This document shows, in pieces, positions 1-9,148 of a stretch of 64,000 nt of DNA; within the stretch, counting starts at the first letter, position 1, and each line of letters starts with the position of its first letter. Location of the stretch: the NCBI RefSeq assembly GCF_946478885.1, contig NZ_CAMLDX010000002.1, positions 37,986 to 101,985 on the forward strand. The letters are read 5' to 3'. Under the pieces are notes generated by a model. The model was not told the DNA's origin. It made no database searches and saw only the letters and a list, made by a program, of their open reading frames with translations. The translations under genes were made by a program, and so were the position numbers. Source of the stretch: an uncultured Bacillus sp. (GTDB lineage: Bacteria > Bacillota > Bacilli > Bacillales_B > DSM-18226).

Positions 1-307
1 GTTAGTATTCCAAGAAGAATGGATCGACTGCATGAACGAATTTCATATGAGACGTCTCTGACTGAAGAAATTGTATCTTTATTCACTGAGGAAAAAAACA
101 AAAATGATTGATATTGTACTTCCATACATATATCAAGGGGCTTCATTCACCATGGAGGGTCATATCGATATCGGTTCAGGCAACCGCAACAAAACAAGAA
201 TATATGTTGAAGAAATGATCTCCAGAATTGAAGCGATGGGTCTCGAACCAAAAATAAAACCAGAATCTTTTGTAGCCTCAAGCTATGCGAATCGCTTTAC
301 AAAATGA
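1..307 (+). pseudogene. ykuK: YkuK-like (DUF458, RNase H-like fold) protein, 3' part, frameshifted
   Basis: Frame 1 runs in from the window edge with residues resembling the middle of YkuK (HERISYETSLTEEIV) and stops at 109-111. The missing C-terminus continues in frame 2 from about 104 to 307 (GASFTMEGHIDIG, then FVASSYANR). Together the pieces match, from memory, the C-terminal half of Bacillus YkuK/DUF458 proteins. The frame changes by +1 at the A7 run at 92-98, so one extra A would explain the break. The upstream part lies outside the window. It may be a true pseudogene, a phase-variable homopolymer or an assembly error. Identification is by recalled similarity and the function of the family is unknown. 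Confidence 0.7.
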
Positions 308-335
308 GAACAGATTTATTATCTCCTTTAAAAGA

Positions 336-382
336 GAAAGCATAATCGATAGGAGAACTCTACAGGATATGATTATGCTTTC
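336..382. terminator. 12-bp perfect inverted repeat between convergent genes
   Basis: Arms GAAAGCATAATC (336-347) and GATTATGCTTTC (371-382) pair perfectly around a 23-nt loop, between the ykuK end and the convergent lipoprotein gene. On the minus strand the stem is followed by TCTTTT, so it may end the lipoprotein transcript. The T-run is weak on the plus strand. Confidence 0.5.
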
Positions 383-414
383 CCTGTCCTAGTGCAGTCC
401 TATTGAACCGTTTT

Positions 415-657
415 TTATTGTTGTTCTTTAGCAGCAGGATCTTCTACTGTCCCATCTGTATCCTCAGGAACAGTATCAGTATCTGTTTCATCTATTTCAG
501 TGTTTTCTTCTGTCCCGTCTTCTGTTTGGGTACTGTCATCTGTTTGATTTTCTTCTGTTTCAGTATCTGTTTCTTGTTCGTTGCTGCAGCCAGCTGCAAA
601 ACCAGTAAATAATAAGGCAGACATAAACAAAACCAACCACTGCTTCCAGTTCTTCAT
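415..657 (-). CDS. Small acidic lipoprotein
   Basis: The 80-residue product has a basic N-terminus (MKNWKQW), a hydrophobic core and a lipobox ending FAAGC, so it is probably lipid-anchored to the outer face of the membrane. The mature part is almost wholly Glu, Asp, Thr and Asn with no recognisable fold, and is probably disordered. I chose the ATG at 657 because AGGAGG sits 7 nt upstream; the ATG at 675 would translate that ribosome site as Gln-Gly-Gly. It is a single gene upstream of the kinase operon's 3' end. Function unknown. Confidence 0.75.
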   Translation of the reverse strand: MKNWKQWLVLFMSALLFTGFAAGCSNEQETDTETEENQTDDSTQTEDGTEENTEIDETDTDTVPEDTDGTVEDPAAKEQQ

Positions 658-815
658 TTCATTTCCTCCTTGCATTTCTAAATATGTTGCAAGCTTAAGT
701 ATACAAACTTTTCAGAAAATGAAAATCAATTTTTCCATTAATTAACAAATATTAATGGAACGTTTATATAACCTTTACCAAAAAATAAATATTTTTTCAT
801 TTAGATAGAACACTC

Positions 816-2471
816 TTAATTTACCGTATTATCTGTCTGATAAACAGGCAATGACACAGTGACAATTGTCCCCTTCCCATTCATGCTGTCAATCATCATA
901 GTTCCATGGTGACTCTCGATGATACTGTAGCAAACCATTAAGCCCAAGCCGGTACCCCGATCCTTAGTCGTAAAAAAAGGCTTGCCTAGCTTTGATAAAA
1001 GCTCATGCGGGATGCCACAGCCTGCATCAATAAATTTGATCTCGATCTGATGATCCCCTCCGATGACCTGAATAATGATTTCACCGCCATCTTCCATTGA
1101 TTCTATAGCGTTTTTGACTAGATTTATGAAGACCTGTTTAATCTTATCCTCAATGCCAAAAATATAGCTTTTATTTAATGGCTTTTCACTTAGAAGTTTT
1201 ATTTTGATCCCGTAAAGATTAGCCTGGGCACTCATTAATGTCATGATGTTTTCCAATATATCTCCTAAATTAATTGGTTTGAATTCAAGTTTGCTTGGCT
1301 TGGCTAATAATAGCAGTTCACTGACAATAGTATTGATTCTTTCAATTTCAGCAATCATAATATTCATGTATTCTTGATCAGTGTCTATTCTATCGCCTAA
1401 CAGCTGGGTAAATCCTTTCAAGCTTGTCAGTGGATTTCTGATTTCATGGGCAATTCCCGCAGCAAGTTCTCCTACTACTGTTAATTTTTCAGACTGCTGC
1501 ATAAATTCCCTGCTTCGTTTTAATTCTGTTATGTCACGAATCATTAAATGCAGGGCAGGTTCACCTTGATAAATCAGCGGAATACTTTTGACTTCCACAT
1601 CAATCACTTCTCCATTCAGACAGACGAGGCGGCATTCTAATGTAAATTGCCCTTTATCCCTTTCTTCCTTCAAATTTTCGATTCGCTCATAATCACTTGG
1701 ATGAATTAGTTTTTTGATCGGCTGGTTTAGCACTTCCTCTTTGGAATTGGCTTTAAATAACAGGACACCAGTCTGATTGATAAAGGAATATTTTTCATTC
1801 TTTTCCTTCTTTACTAAAATCGCAACAGGCGACTCCTCGGTCAGTTGCCGATATTTTTCTTCGCTTTCTTCTAATTTCACCATGGCAATTTCTTTTTCAT
1901 CAATTTCCTGTAATAGTTTTTTATTCGTTAAGATCAGCTCATTTGTTCGTTCTTTCACCAAAGCCTCAAGCTTTTCTTCGTTAATTTGCAGAGTATGATA
2001 GGCTTCCGCCAATTCGTTTGTATATTTCGCAATCGTCTTGGCCTGTTCCTCTACCTTTTTCTTATTTAAATACATGGAAGCCAAGCTTTCCACTTTATAC
2101 GTTAGGATTAATGCATCAAAGGGTTTGATAATATAATCAATAGCACCGACAGAGTAGCCGTGTAATATATTTTCCACTGTTTGGCTTAAGGCCGTAATAA
2201 AAATAATGGGAACATTTTTGGTTTTTTTTCGTTTGCGGATCATTTTCGCTGTTTCGAATCCATTAATGCCAGGCATCTGCACATCCATAATAATAACGGC
2301 AAACTCTTCTTTTAAAACATACTTTAATGCTTCTTCGCCCGAATATGCTTTTATAAGATTATAGTTTTTAGAAGACAGCACAGCCTCAAGAGCCAATAAA
2401 TTTTCTTCTCGATCATCTACGATTAATATTTTGACAGTTTGATTTTCCATTCTATCCTCACTTCCATTCAT
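816..2471 (-). CDS. Response regulator-PAS-histidine kinase fusion
   Basis: Cytoplasmic signalling protein of 551 residues. A receiver domain comes first (residues 12-130; phospho-acceptor Asp63 in IIMDVQMPG, Lys117 in IIKPFD). A coiled coil (130-205), a PAS domain (about 205-320) and a kinase core follow: phospho-His342 in AGIAHEIRNP, N-box Asn454, G1 box DAGCGIP and G2 box GTGLGL. No membrane segment is present, so input probably arrives as phosphate on the N-terminal receiver, most simply from the hybrid kinase encoded two genes upstream. The start overlaps the cheR stop by 4 nt (ATGA). The ATG at 2450 has a better-placed GAGG and is an alternative start. No separate output regulator is adjacent. 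Confidence 0.9.
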   Translation of the reverse strand: MNGSEDRMENQTVKILIVDDREENLLALEAVLSSKNYNLIKAYSGEEALKYVLKEEFAVIIMDVQMPGINGFETAKMIRKRKKTKNVPIIFITALSQTVENILHGYSVGAIDYIIKPFDALILTYKVESLASMYLNKKKVEEQAKTIAKYTNELAEAYHTLQINEEKLEALVKERTNELILTNKKLLQEIDEKEIAMVKLEESEEKYRQLTEESPVAILVKKEKNEKYSFINQTGVLLFKANSKEEVLNQPIKKLIHPSDYERIENLKEERDKGQFTLECRLVCLNGEVIDVEVKSIPLIYQGEPALHLMIRDITELKRSREFMQQSEKLTVVGELAAGIAHEIRNPLTSLKGFTQLLGDRIDTDQEYMNIMIAEIERINTIVSELLLLAKPSKLEFKPINLGDILENIMTLMSAQANLYGIKIKLLSEKPLNKSYIFGIEDKIKQVFINLVKNAIESMEDGGEIIIQVIGGDHQIEIKFIDAGCGIPHELLSKLGKPFFTTKDRGTGLGLMVCYSIIESHHGTMMIDSMNGKGTIVTVSLPVYQTDNTVN

Positions 2472-3328
2472 TGAACCCTTCTGAAAATGTTCTCTTTGTC
2501 ATCAAAGACGGCATAATACTTGTCTTTTTTTGAAAATGAAAGTCCTTCTCGATTTCCCAATGCTAAAAAACCTTTTGAAGATAGACTATTTAAAAATAAC
2601 TCATGTACTCTTGCCTGCAGCTCACGATTAAAATAGATTAATACATTTCTGCAAACAATTAAATGAAATTCGTTGAATGATCCATCTGTTACGAGATTAT
2701 GCTGGGCAAAAATAATATTTTTTGCTAGCTCCTCTTGAAAAAGCACCGTCTCTCCTTTTACTGTATAATATTTTGAGAAATCATTGATACCATCTGAGTT
2801 TACATAATTGCTGGTATATTCTTTCATTTTTTTTAACGGGAACTGTCCTAATTTCGCCAGTTGTATTACCTGATTATTCATATCTGTTGCATAGATTTTC
2901 GCTCGATCATATAAGCCGGTCTCATGGAGCAAGATTGCCATGGAATAGGCCTCCTCACCTGTTGAACAGCCGGCATGCCAGATACGGATATTTGAGAACA
3001 GAGATAAGTGATGAAGGACTTTATGTCTAATAATCTTAAAGAAGGATGGGTCCCTAAACATCTCTGTCACATTTATTGAAAAGTCAAGATAGACCTTTTC
3101 CATCATCGACGGTTCATGAAGAATTCTGTCAAGTAGACCGGTAATTGTTTCGATTTTATCAGCCTTCATTCGATGCCATATTCTTCGTCTGATCGATGAA
3201 AATGCATAATTACGGAAATCTAAGCCATAGTGGCAGTAAATTCCTTCTAATAATAACTCGATCTCCAATTTTTCTAACTCGCTGCATTGATATAGCTCCA
3301 AATCTTGCATTAATGGATTAAATTTCAT
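2468..3328 (-). CDS. CheR-type protein-glutamate methyltransferase
   Basis: SAM-dependent methyltransferase of 286 residues, close to the CheR family length. The N-terminal all-alpha CheR domain covers residues 10-75. TEMFRDPSFF (88-97), the SAM loop HAGCSTGEEAYS (118-129) and IVCRNVLIYF near 240 mark the catalytic domain. Classical CheR methylates glutamates on chemoreceptors. Here the gene sits between two hybrid histidine kinases with no CheB, receptor or flagellar gene nearby, so the substrate is more likely a kinase or another local partner (inference). It starts 9 nt after the upstream kinase gene, so the three are probably co-transcribed. Confidence 0.88.
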   Translation of the reverse strand: MKFNPLMQDLELYQCSELEKLEIELLLEGIYCHYGLDFRNYAFSSIRRRIWHRMKADKIETITGLLDRILHEPSMMEKVYLDFSINVTEMFRDPSFFKIIRHKVLHHLSLFSNIRIWHAGCSTGEEAYSMAILLHETGLYDRAKIYATDMNNQVIQLAKLGQFPLKKMKEYTSNYVNSDGINDFSKYYTVKGETVLFQEELAKNIIFAQHNLVTDGSFNEFHLIVCRNVLIYFNRELQARVHELFLNSLSSKGFLALGNREGLSFSKKDKYYAVFDDKENIFRRVQ

Positions 3329-3337
3329 ACATGCCCC

Positions 3338-6040
3338 CTATTGATAAAGCCATACTTTCAGGAGAGAGAGTAACTGCTCAATATTAACAGGTTTACTAAT
3401 ATAATCAGAAGCACCGGCATTTATACATTTCTCCCGATCATCCTTCATGGCTTTAGCGGTCAAAGCAATAATGGGAAGTTGTTCAAACACAGATTGTTCT
3501 CTAATTTTTTTCATGGCATCATAGCCATCCATTTCAGGCATCATGATATCCATAAGTACCAGATCAATAAATGGTTTTTCCCGTAATACTTCTAATGCTT
3601 CTTTGCCATTCTCCGCAAAATGAACCTGAATCCCTACGGACTCCAATGTGGTCGTTAAAGCAAATACATTTCGCATATCATCATCAACCAATAGAATATT
3701 TTTTCCTGCAAGGAGATCTTCCTTTTTGGGATACAAATCTTCCTGGAGATTTTGTCCATTCAGAACATCTAAACCTTCTTCTTGAATGGGATAGATTTCT
3801 TCTGTTTCAATCGCTATAGCTGCCTCCTTCCTGCTTATCATTTGCCTCCTGTTTAATTCCAGCTTCTCCGGCAGGAAAAAGATAAATTCACTGCCTATTT
3901 CTTCCTTACTGCTTACTTCAATGAAACCACCAAGCAAATCTACAAGCCCTTTGCAGATAGATAAACCGAGACCTGTTCCGCCATATTTTCGGCTAGTCGT
4001 GCCATCTGCCTGTTGGAATGCTTCAAAAATTAATGCTTGTTTTTCCTTTGCAATTCCGATTCCTGAATCTGCAACAGAGAACGCAATATACTTTTCTGTC
4101 TTTTCGTTTAAAGGGGGTTCTGAACGGTAAACCTTTAAGCGGACACTTCCTTCTTCCGTAAACTTTATGGCGTTTGCAACAAGGTTTTTCAAAATTTGAT
4201 AGACTTTTTGTTCATCTGAAAAGAGTATCGACGGCACATCATCATCAATATTGCTTTCAAAATAAATTTTCTTTTGTTCTGCAATTGGACTAAATTGATT
4301 GTCAATCACTGAAATGATCCCTCTAATATCTATTTCGCTTATTTGAAAATCGACTTTCCCGGACTCAATTTTAGAAATATCTAATATTTCGTTAATGATA
4401 TCCAATAAATCCTTGCCTGAAGAATGGATCGTGTTTGCATATTGGATTTGTTTTTCTGTCAAATTTCCTTCCTTGTTTTCTTCGAGAATTTGTGCCAAAA
4501 TTAATAAACTATTTAAAGGGGTTCGTAATTCATGAGACATGTTAGCCAAAAATTCCGATTTGTATTGTGAACTTAAGAGAAGCTGTTGTGTTTTTTCTTC
4601 CAAAGCCATTTTCGCTATTTGTAAATCGGCTGATTTTTGTTCCGCCTGTTTGTATTGTGCTTCTAATTCCTCGTTAATTGTTCTTAATTCCTCCTGCTGC
4701 AGCTGTAATTCCTCTGACTGGCTTTGCAATTCATCATTTAGCGTCTGCGTTTCTTCCAATAAATGATGAACTTGCATTTGTTTTTGAAGCCGGTTTAATA
4801 TCATGCCAAGCTGGGCAGCTGATTTTTGCAATAACTCCACATGAAATTGAGTAAATTCATGAATACTTGCTATTTCCAATACAGCCAGTACTCCCTCATT
4901 TAATTGAATCGGTAGAATCAGCAGGGTTCTCGGTTCTGATTCTCCCAAACCTGAGGATATTTTTATATAGTCAGGTGGAATGTCGTCAAGTTCAATAGCT
5001 TTTCCATCTAATAAACATTGCCCGACAAGTCCTTCCCCTGCTTCAATCCTCCTTCTTGCAAAATGGTCACCATATGAAGCAAGCTGTTCTAAATAGGGAA
5101 AGTCATCTTCTCTTTTCAAGTAGATGACTCCATAGCCAGCATTAACCATTGGGACGAGGGCCCGTATATACTTTTCCCCCAGTCTGTGAATATCTACAAC
5201 ATCTTGAGTAAGAGAGGAAAGCTGTGCTAATTGAGTTTTCAGCCAGTTTTTTGTTTCAATACTTTCTTTATACAGCCGCTCATTCTTTTCATGCAATTCC
5301 AATGCAGTGGCCATTTGATTATAGGCAATGGCAATTTCCCCAATCTCATCTTTTTTAATAATTTCAATTCGTGGGAGCTGTTCGGAGCCGTTTTCTACAC
5401 TGTTCATGACATTTTTCACCCTACGGAGACGAACCGTAATCGAGCGAATTGACCATATGGATAAAATCATGCCCATTAAGATGCCCGCGACGATGGAGAC
5501 GATTCCTATTTTAATGACTAGGTGCAATCGCTCCTCCGTATTTTTCATCGTTTTTTCCATAATGATTTCTTGTTCACCGATTAATTCGGTGGATAATTTA
5601 AAGATCGATTCTCTGCTGCTGATTATCTTATAGATACTCTCTTGATTTAGTTCATTATCTATGCTTTTTACAAGTGACATTCTTTTTATTAGTTCTGCGT
5701 ATTCTTGAACTTGTCTTGTTAACGAGGTAAGCTTTTTCCTTTCTGTTTCACTAGAAATTAATTGTTTGAGTATGTCTATGCTTTCATCAATGTTCAATAA
5801 TCGTTCATCAATTGATTTTGCTTCAATATCCTTCTCTGTTGATCCTGTAATTTCGGCTGAGACAAAAAAAGTTTCAACCCGGATAACATGCAGTCTTTTA
5901 ATCATTTCATAATGCTGTTTAACCAGTTCATTCATTTCCCGGTTTTGTTTCGTTGGCACACTAATATTCAACAATAATAAAATGGTCATAATGGCGATTA
6001 TTATCCCAAAACCAACATAAAGCCTTGTTGCAAACTTCAT
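3338..6040 (-). CDS. Membrane hybrid histidine kinase (HAMP-GAF-HK-REC)
   Basis: First gene of the signalling operon. Residues are numbered from the upstream ATG at 6061. Membrane segments at about 17-35 and 183-203 flank a roughly 145-residue extracytoplasmic helical region. HAMP (205-258), GAF (285-425) and a Gln/Glu-rich coiled coil (430-505) follow. The kinase core has phospho-His510 in ANMSHELRTP and an ATPase with GGTGLGLSI. A C-terminal receiver carries Asp838 in LMDIMMPEMDGY and Lys in YISKPVN. I prefer the ATG at 6040 because AGGGG lies 8 nt upstream. Phosphate could pass through its receiver to the downstream REC-kinase. The signal is unknown. Confidence 0.9.
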   Translation of the reverse strand: MKFATRLYVGFGIIIAIMTILLLLNISVPTKQNREMNELVKQHYEMIKRLHVIRVETFFVSAEITGSTEKDIEAKSIDERLLNIDESIDILKQLISSETERKKLTSLTRQVQEYAELIKRMSLVKSIDNELNQESIYKIISSRESIFKLSTELIGEQEIIMEKTMKNTEERLHLVIKIGIVSIVAGILMGMILSIWSIRSITVRLRRVKNVMNSVENGSEQLPRIEIIKKDEIGEIAIAYNQMATALELHEKNERLYKESIETKNWLKTQLAQLSSLTQDVVDIHRLGEKYIRALVPMVNAGYGVIYLKREDDFPYLEQLASYGDHFARRRIEAGEGLVGQCLLDGKAIELDDIPPDYIKISSGLGESEPRTLLILPIQLNEGVLAVLEIASIHEFTQFHVELLQKSAAQLGMILNRLQKQMQVHHLLEETQTLNDELQSQSEELQLQQEELRTINEELEAQYKQAEQKSADLQIAKMALEEKTQQLLLSSQYKSEFLANMSHELRTPLNSLLILAQILEENKEGNLTEKQIQYANTIHSSGKDLLDIINEILDISKIESGKVDFQISEIDIRGIISVIDNQFSPIAEQKKIYFESNIDDDVPSILFSDEQKVYQILKNLVANAIKFTEEGSVRLKVYRSEPPLNEKTEKYIAFSVADSGIGIAKEKQALIFEAFQQADGTTSRKYGGTGLGLSICKGLVDLLGGFIEVSSKEEIGSEFIFFLPEKLELNRRQMISRKEAAIAIETEEIYPIQEEGLDVLNGQNLQEDLYPKKEDLLAGKNILLVDDDMRNVFALTTTLESVGIQVHFAENGKEALEVLREKPFIDLVLMDIMMPEMDGYDAMKKIREQSVFEQLPIIALTAKAMKDDREKCINAGASDYISKPVNIEQLLSLLKVWLYQ

Positions 6041-6303
6041 ATATTCAACCCCTATATACAAAATCTGATAGTTTATTCTAACGAGTTACATATGCAAACA
6101 AGATTTTTCAAATTATTTTATTATTATAAATATTCAGACTTAACAGGTTTTAATATAAATCACTCCCCTGCACATGTCAAACAATATCTTCAGGCCGTCC
6201 ATATAAAATGTGAAAGACTAAACATACATTATAGAAACATTGATGCACTATTGAATTGGTTGTAATATATGATTAGACTGATTAGAATGCAAGGGTGGAT
6301 CGG

Positions 6304-7254
6304 ATGGACAACGAAAATACAGCATATGCAATTCTCCAAGATAGACTTAATGAATTGAAACAAACCTACGGAAAAAACATGGATGCAACATTGGAAGAGT
6401 TATTGAGAAATAAACAACAAATTATAGCTAACCAAGAGCTATATTATAATGAAAGAAAAGATAAAAAGGACAAAGAACATTATTATCGATCAGTTTTGAA
6501 AATAAAAGACAGTCAACAAGCTTTCCCCCGATATCATGAATTAGTAAAAAGAACACACAAACAACGCATTCCTTATTTTATCAGCAAGGATCAGTATTTA
6601 TATACATGGGTTGATTTATATCCGGATGGTTCACTTAAAAATATTTATTCAGGCACGGAGCAAGATCCAAAAGTAAGCATTGTCGAAGACTATGAAACCA
6701 TTCAAAAAAAGCATCATGAGTTTCAGAAGCTATTAAAAATTAAAAACCATGAAAATGGATTGAAAGATACGAAAATTCCAAAAATCGATAGAGCTTTCAA
6801 ATTTAACACAGAACATATCGTTCCGCTTTCATGGTATTCTGCAAAAGAACCGATGAAGGGTGATCTGCATCATCTTTTCGCCTGCCAACCGGAATGTAAT
6901 ATTAAACGGTCCAATTATCCTTACGCCGACTTTTCCTTTTATATTCCGGAATCGCCTGAAGAGAAAATTCGCAATCGCTGCGGGGTAACTATGGAAGGCC
7001 GATTCGAGCCGGAGTATGGGAAAGGTACCGTTGCCAGATCCTTCATGTACTTTCTATTACGTTATCCCGGTACTATTCATAAATCATTTATGCATAAAAT
7101 TGACCGCTCCCTTTTAATTATGTGGCATCATCAATTTGAAGCAACCCTATATGAAAGACACCGAAATCAAGCCATCTTTATGATACAGGGAAACAGAAAT
7201 CCATTTATTGATTTTCCTGAACTTGCAGAAGAACTACTGTCGCCTGATTTGTAA
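6304..7254 (+). CDS. Endonuclease I family protein (EndA/BsnA-like), no signal peptide
   Basis: The C-terminal half carries the endonuclease I (His-Me finger, NucM/EndA) signature: EHIVPLSWY, GDLHHLFACQ, CNIKRSNYPY, then GTVARSFMYF, a WH pair and QGNRNPFIDFPE. The catalytic His and metal-binding Asn are present, so it should cleave nucleic acid without sequence preference. The N-terminal 165 residues are charged and helical, and no signal peptide or membrane segment is visible. This is unusual for a family that is mostly secreted (for example B. subtilis YurI/BsnA). ATG 6304 is preferred over GTG 6295 because AAGGG is better spaced. It is a single gene on the plus strand, divergent from the kinase operon. 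Confidence 0.82.
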   Translation: MDNENTAYAILQDRLNELKQTYGKNMDATLEELLRNKQQIIANQELYYNERKDKKDKEHYYRSVLKIKDSQQAFPRYHELVKRTHKQRIPYFISKDQYLYTWVDLYPDGSLKNIYSGTEQDPKVSIVEDYETIQKKHHEFQKLLKIKNHENGLKDTKIPKIDRAFKFNTEHIVPLSWYSAKEPMKGDLHHLFACQPECNIKRSNYPYADFSFYIPESPEEKIRNRCGVTMEGRFEPEYGKGTVARSFMYFLLRYPGTIHKSFMHKIDRSLLIMWHHQFEATLYERHRNQAIFMIQGNRNPFIDFPELAEELLSPDL

Positions 7255-7352
7255 GAATTCCCCCAAAAAATTAGGCTGTCATTTTAAAAAGTACCGATCA
7301 TTTCTGTACAATTAAAAAACGTGTTCAAGATTATACAGAGAGGGATGATGCA

Positions 7353-8093
7353 ATGGAGATACTCATTTCAATCGAACAAGTCATCAAGAATAATAAACAA
7401 GGTCAAACAATTTTAAATGATATTTCGGCGAAAATTATGGACGGTGAATTAATTACCATTATTGGCCCCTCCGGTTCAGGAAAAAGTACCTTCCTTTCAT
7501 TAGTGAACCGAATGACAGATCCCGATTCGGGTTCCCTTTTTTTTAAAGGAGTTTCATATTCCGAGATAGACGTCCTGCAGCTGAGAAGAAAAATAGGCAT
7601 AGTTTTTCAACTACCAACGATGCTGTCTGGCACTGTAAGAGATAATTTGGCAGTTGGTCCCTCCCTGTTTCGTGAACAATTGGGCGAAGCTGAGATCGAT
7701 AGGCTACTTGATCAAGTCGGCCTTCCTGCAGGAATCAAGAATCAGGATGCCCGTTCCTTATCAGGTGGCCAGATGCAAAGAATATCCCTTGCCCGAACTT
7801 TAGCCAATCGTCCTGAAATATTATTATTAGATGAAGTGACGTCATCGCTTGATCCACATAGTACTGAAGAAATTGAGAAATTAATCAAAGAAATCCATAA
7901 AAATGGTAAAACAATTTTGTGGGTTACCCATAATTTAACTCAAGCAAAGAATGCTGGCCAATTTACATGGGTATTTGCCAACGGAAAAATTGTTGAACAA
8001 GATCGAACAAAAGATTTGTTCGAAGCCCCACGGCATTCTATCACAAGGGATTTTATTGAAGCCTCTTTTGCAAAGGAGGCTTTACATTCATGA
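7353..8093 (+). CDS. yjkB: ABC transporter ATP-binding protein, YjkB/FetA-like
   Basis: ATPase subunit of 246 residues with Walker A GPSGSGKST, signature LSGGQMQRISLARTLA, Walker B EILLLDEVTSSLD and switch His in WVTHNLT. It overlaps by 4 nt the gene for a UPF0014 permease, the usual pairing of YjkB/YjkA in Bacillus and FetA/FetB (YbbL/YbbM) in E. coli. FetAB has been linked to iron export and oxidative stress; the substrate here is unproven. Two subunits of each type would form a membrane transporter with ATP hydrolysis on the cytoplasmic face. AGAGGG lies about 8 nt before the ATG. Confidence 0.88.
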   Translation: MEILISIEQVIKNNKQGQTILNDISAKIMDGELITIIGPSGSGKSTFLSLVNRMTDPDSGSLFFKGVSYSEIDVLQLRRKIGIVFQLPTMLSGTVRDNLAVGPSLFREQLGEAEIDRLLDQVGLPAGIKNQDARSLSGGQMQRISLARTLANRPEILLLDEVTSSLDPHSTEEIEKLIKEIHKNGKTILWVTHNLTQAKNAGQFTWVFANGKIVEQDRTKDLFEAPRHSITRDFIEASFAKEALHS

Positions 8094-8839
8094 GTTCAAT
8101 TGCCTTAATCATGACGCTTATTTTTGTGGCTTTTGCCATTCTCCTTTCCTGGTGGCAAAAAGTCGGTCTTGAAAAGGACATTGTCATTGGAGCCATTCGT
8201 GCCGCTATCCAATTAATTGCGGTTGGATATATTCTTCATTTTATTTTTAACTTAAAGTCATGGGTATTCATCATTGCGATGATTTTCATTATGATCACAG
8301 TAGCTGTTCATAATGCGCGGAAAAAGGGGGCTGGATTTCCGGGAATTGGCTGGAGAATTGCCATTGCCATTACCTCCACAGAGATTATTACTATGGGCAT
8401 GCTGCTAGCGTTGAAAATTATTGAACCGACTCCTCAATATGTCATTCCTATTAGTGGAATGATTATCGGTAATGGAATGGTAGTTTCTGGCCTTTTTTTA
8501 AATCGGTTAAAATCTGAGCTTGAGATGCGCAGTGCTGAAATAAAAGTATATTTAGGATTGGGGGCGACATCCAAGCAAGCTATTATGCCTGTTATGCGTC
8601 ATACCGTCAAGGCTGCAATGCTTCCAACTGTGGATGCTTTAAAAACTGTTGGACTTGTACAGCTTCCAGGAATGATGACCGGAATGATTGTAGCAGGGGC
8701 CGACCCGATTGAAGCTGTCCGCTACCAAATTCTTATTATGTTTTCTTTCACTTCATCTGCTGCGATCATAGCCATCATTATTGCAATGCTTACGCATCGG
8801 GTTCTCTTTACAAAAGCACATCAATTTATCGAATACTAA
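8090..8839 (+). CDS. yjkA: UPF0014 family permease, YjkA/FetB-like
   Basis: Integral membrane protein of 249 residues with about seven hydrophobic segments and the conserved cytoplasmic stretches of the family (GNGMVVSGLFLNRL near 123-136, ALKTVGLVQLPGMMTGMI near 182-199). Its start overlaps the ATPase gene (ATGA) and AAAGGAGG lies inside the upstream gene, which indicates translational coupling. It is probably the membrane subunit of the YjkB/YjkA exporter. A strong hairpin follows directly, so the operon seems to be two genes. Confidence 0.88.
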   Translation: MSSIALIMTLIFVAFAILLSWWQKVGLEKDIVIGAIRAAIQLIAVGYILHFIFNLKSWVFIIAMIFIMITVAVHNARKKGAGFPGIGWRIAIAITSTEIITMGMLLALKIIEPTPQYVIPISGMIIGNGMVVSGLFLNRLKSELEMRSAEIKVYLGLGATSKQAIMPVMRHTVKAAMLPTVDALKTVGLVQLPGMMTGMIVAGADPIEAVRYQILIMFSFTSSAAIIAIIIAMLTHRVLFTKAHQFIEY

Positions 8840-8845
8840 TTAATT

Positions 8846-8884
8846 ATGAAGCAAAACCGCCTTATTACAGGAGTTTTGCTTCAT
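8846..8884. terminator. Terminator after yjkBA
   Basis: Arms ATGAAGCAAAAC (8846-8857) and GTTTTGCTTCAT (8873-8884) form a 12-bp stem with a 15-nt loop, directly after the permease stop. It lies between convergent genes and could serve both. There is no long T-run, so efficiency is uncertain. Confidence 0.6.
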
Positions 8885-8907
8885 TAGATGTATCTGTATC
8901 CGGATCT

Positions 8908-9123
8908 TTATTCCTCTTTTTTGGATTTAAATGTTTTACAACATGTCTCTGCAGAATGACTGGCTTCCCCAGAACGATCTGTAAAACCGAACTCCTGGGC
9001 AAACTCTGAATTATACTTTGATTGGAAATTCATTTCAATCGCGATCTTATCCGCTCCACACACATTGCCCTGTGAATGATAAGCGCAGTTTGACACAGAA
9101 CAATTGACTTCAACATTTGGCAC
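8908..9123 (-). CDS. DUF1540 domain protein
   Basis: Small Cys-rich protein of 71 residues beginning VPNVEVNCSVSNCAYHSQGNVCGA, a typical DUF1540 metal-binding-like cysteine pattern, with a second Cys pair near the C-terminus (ETCCKTF). The family is widespread in Firmicutes and its function is unknown; bound metal is likely from the Cys spacing. I place the start at GTG 9123 because GGAGGG lies 7 nt upstream. The in-frame ATG at 9216 would translate the leader hairpin described separately. It is a single gene. Confidence 0.82.
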   Translation of the reverse strand: MPNVEVNCSVSNCAYHSQGNVCGADKIAIEMNFQSKYNSEFAQEFGFTDRSGEASHSAETCCKTFKSKKEE

Positions 9124-9148
9124 ATAAATCCCTCCAGTTTCATAATGG

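Noticed and set aside
5328..5633. 101-codon plus-strand frame inside the hybrid kinase gene
   Set aside because: Antisense shadow of the kinase's coding sequence without a ribosome site.
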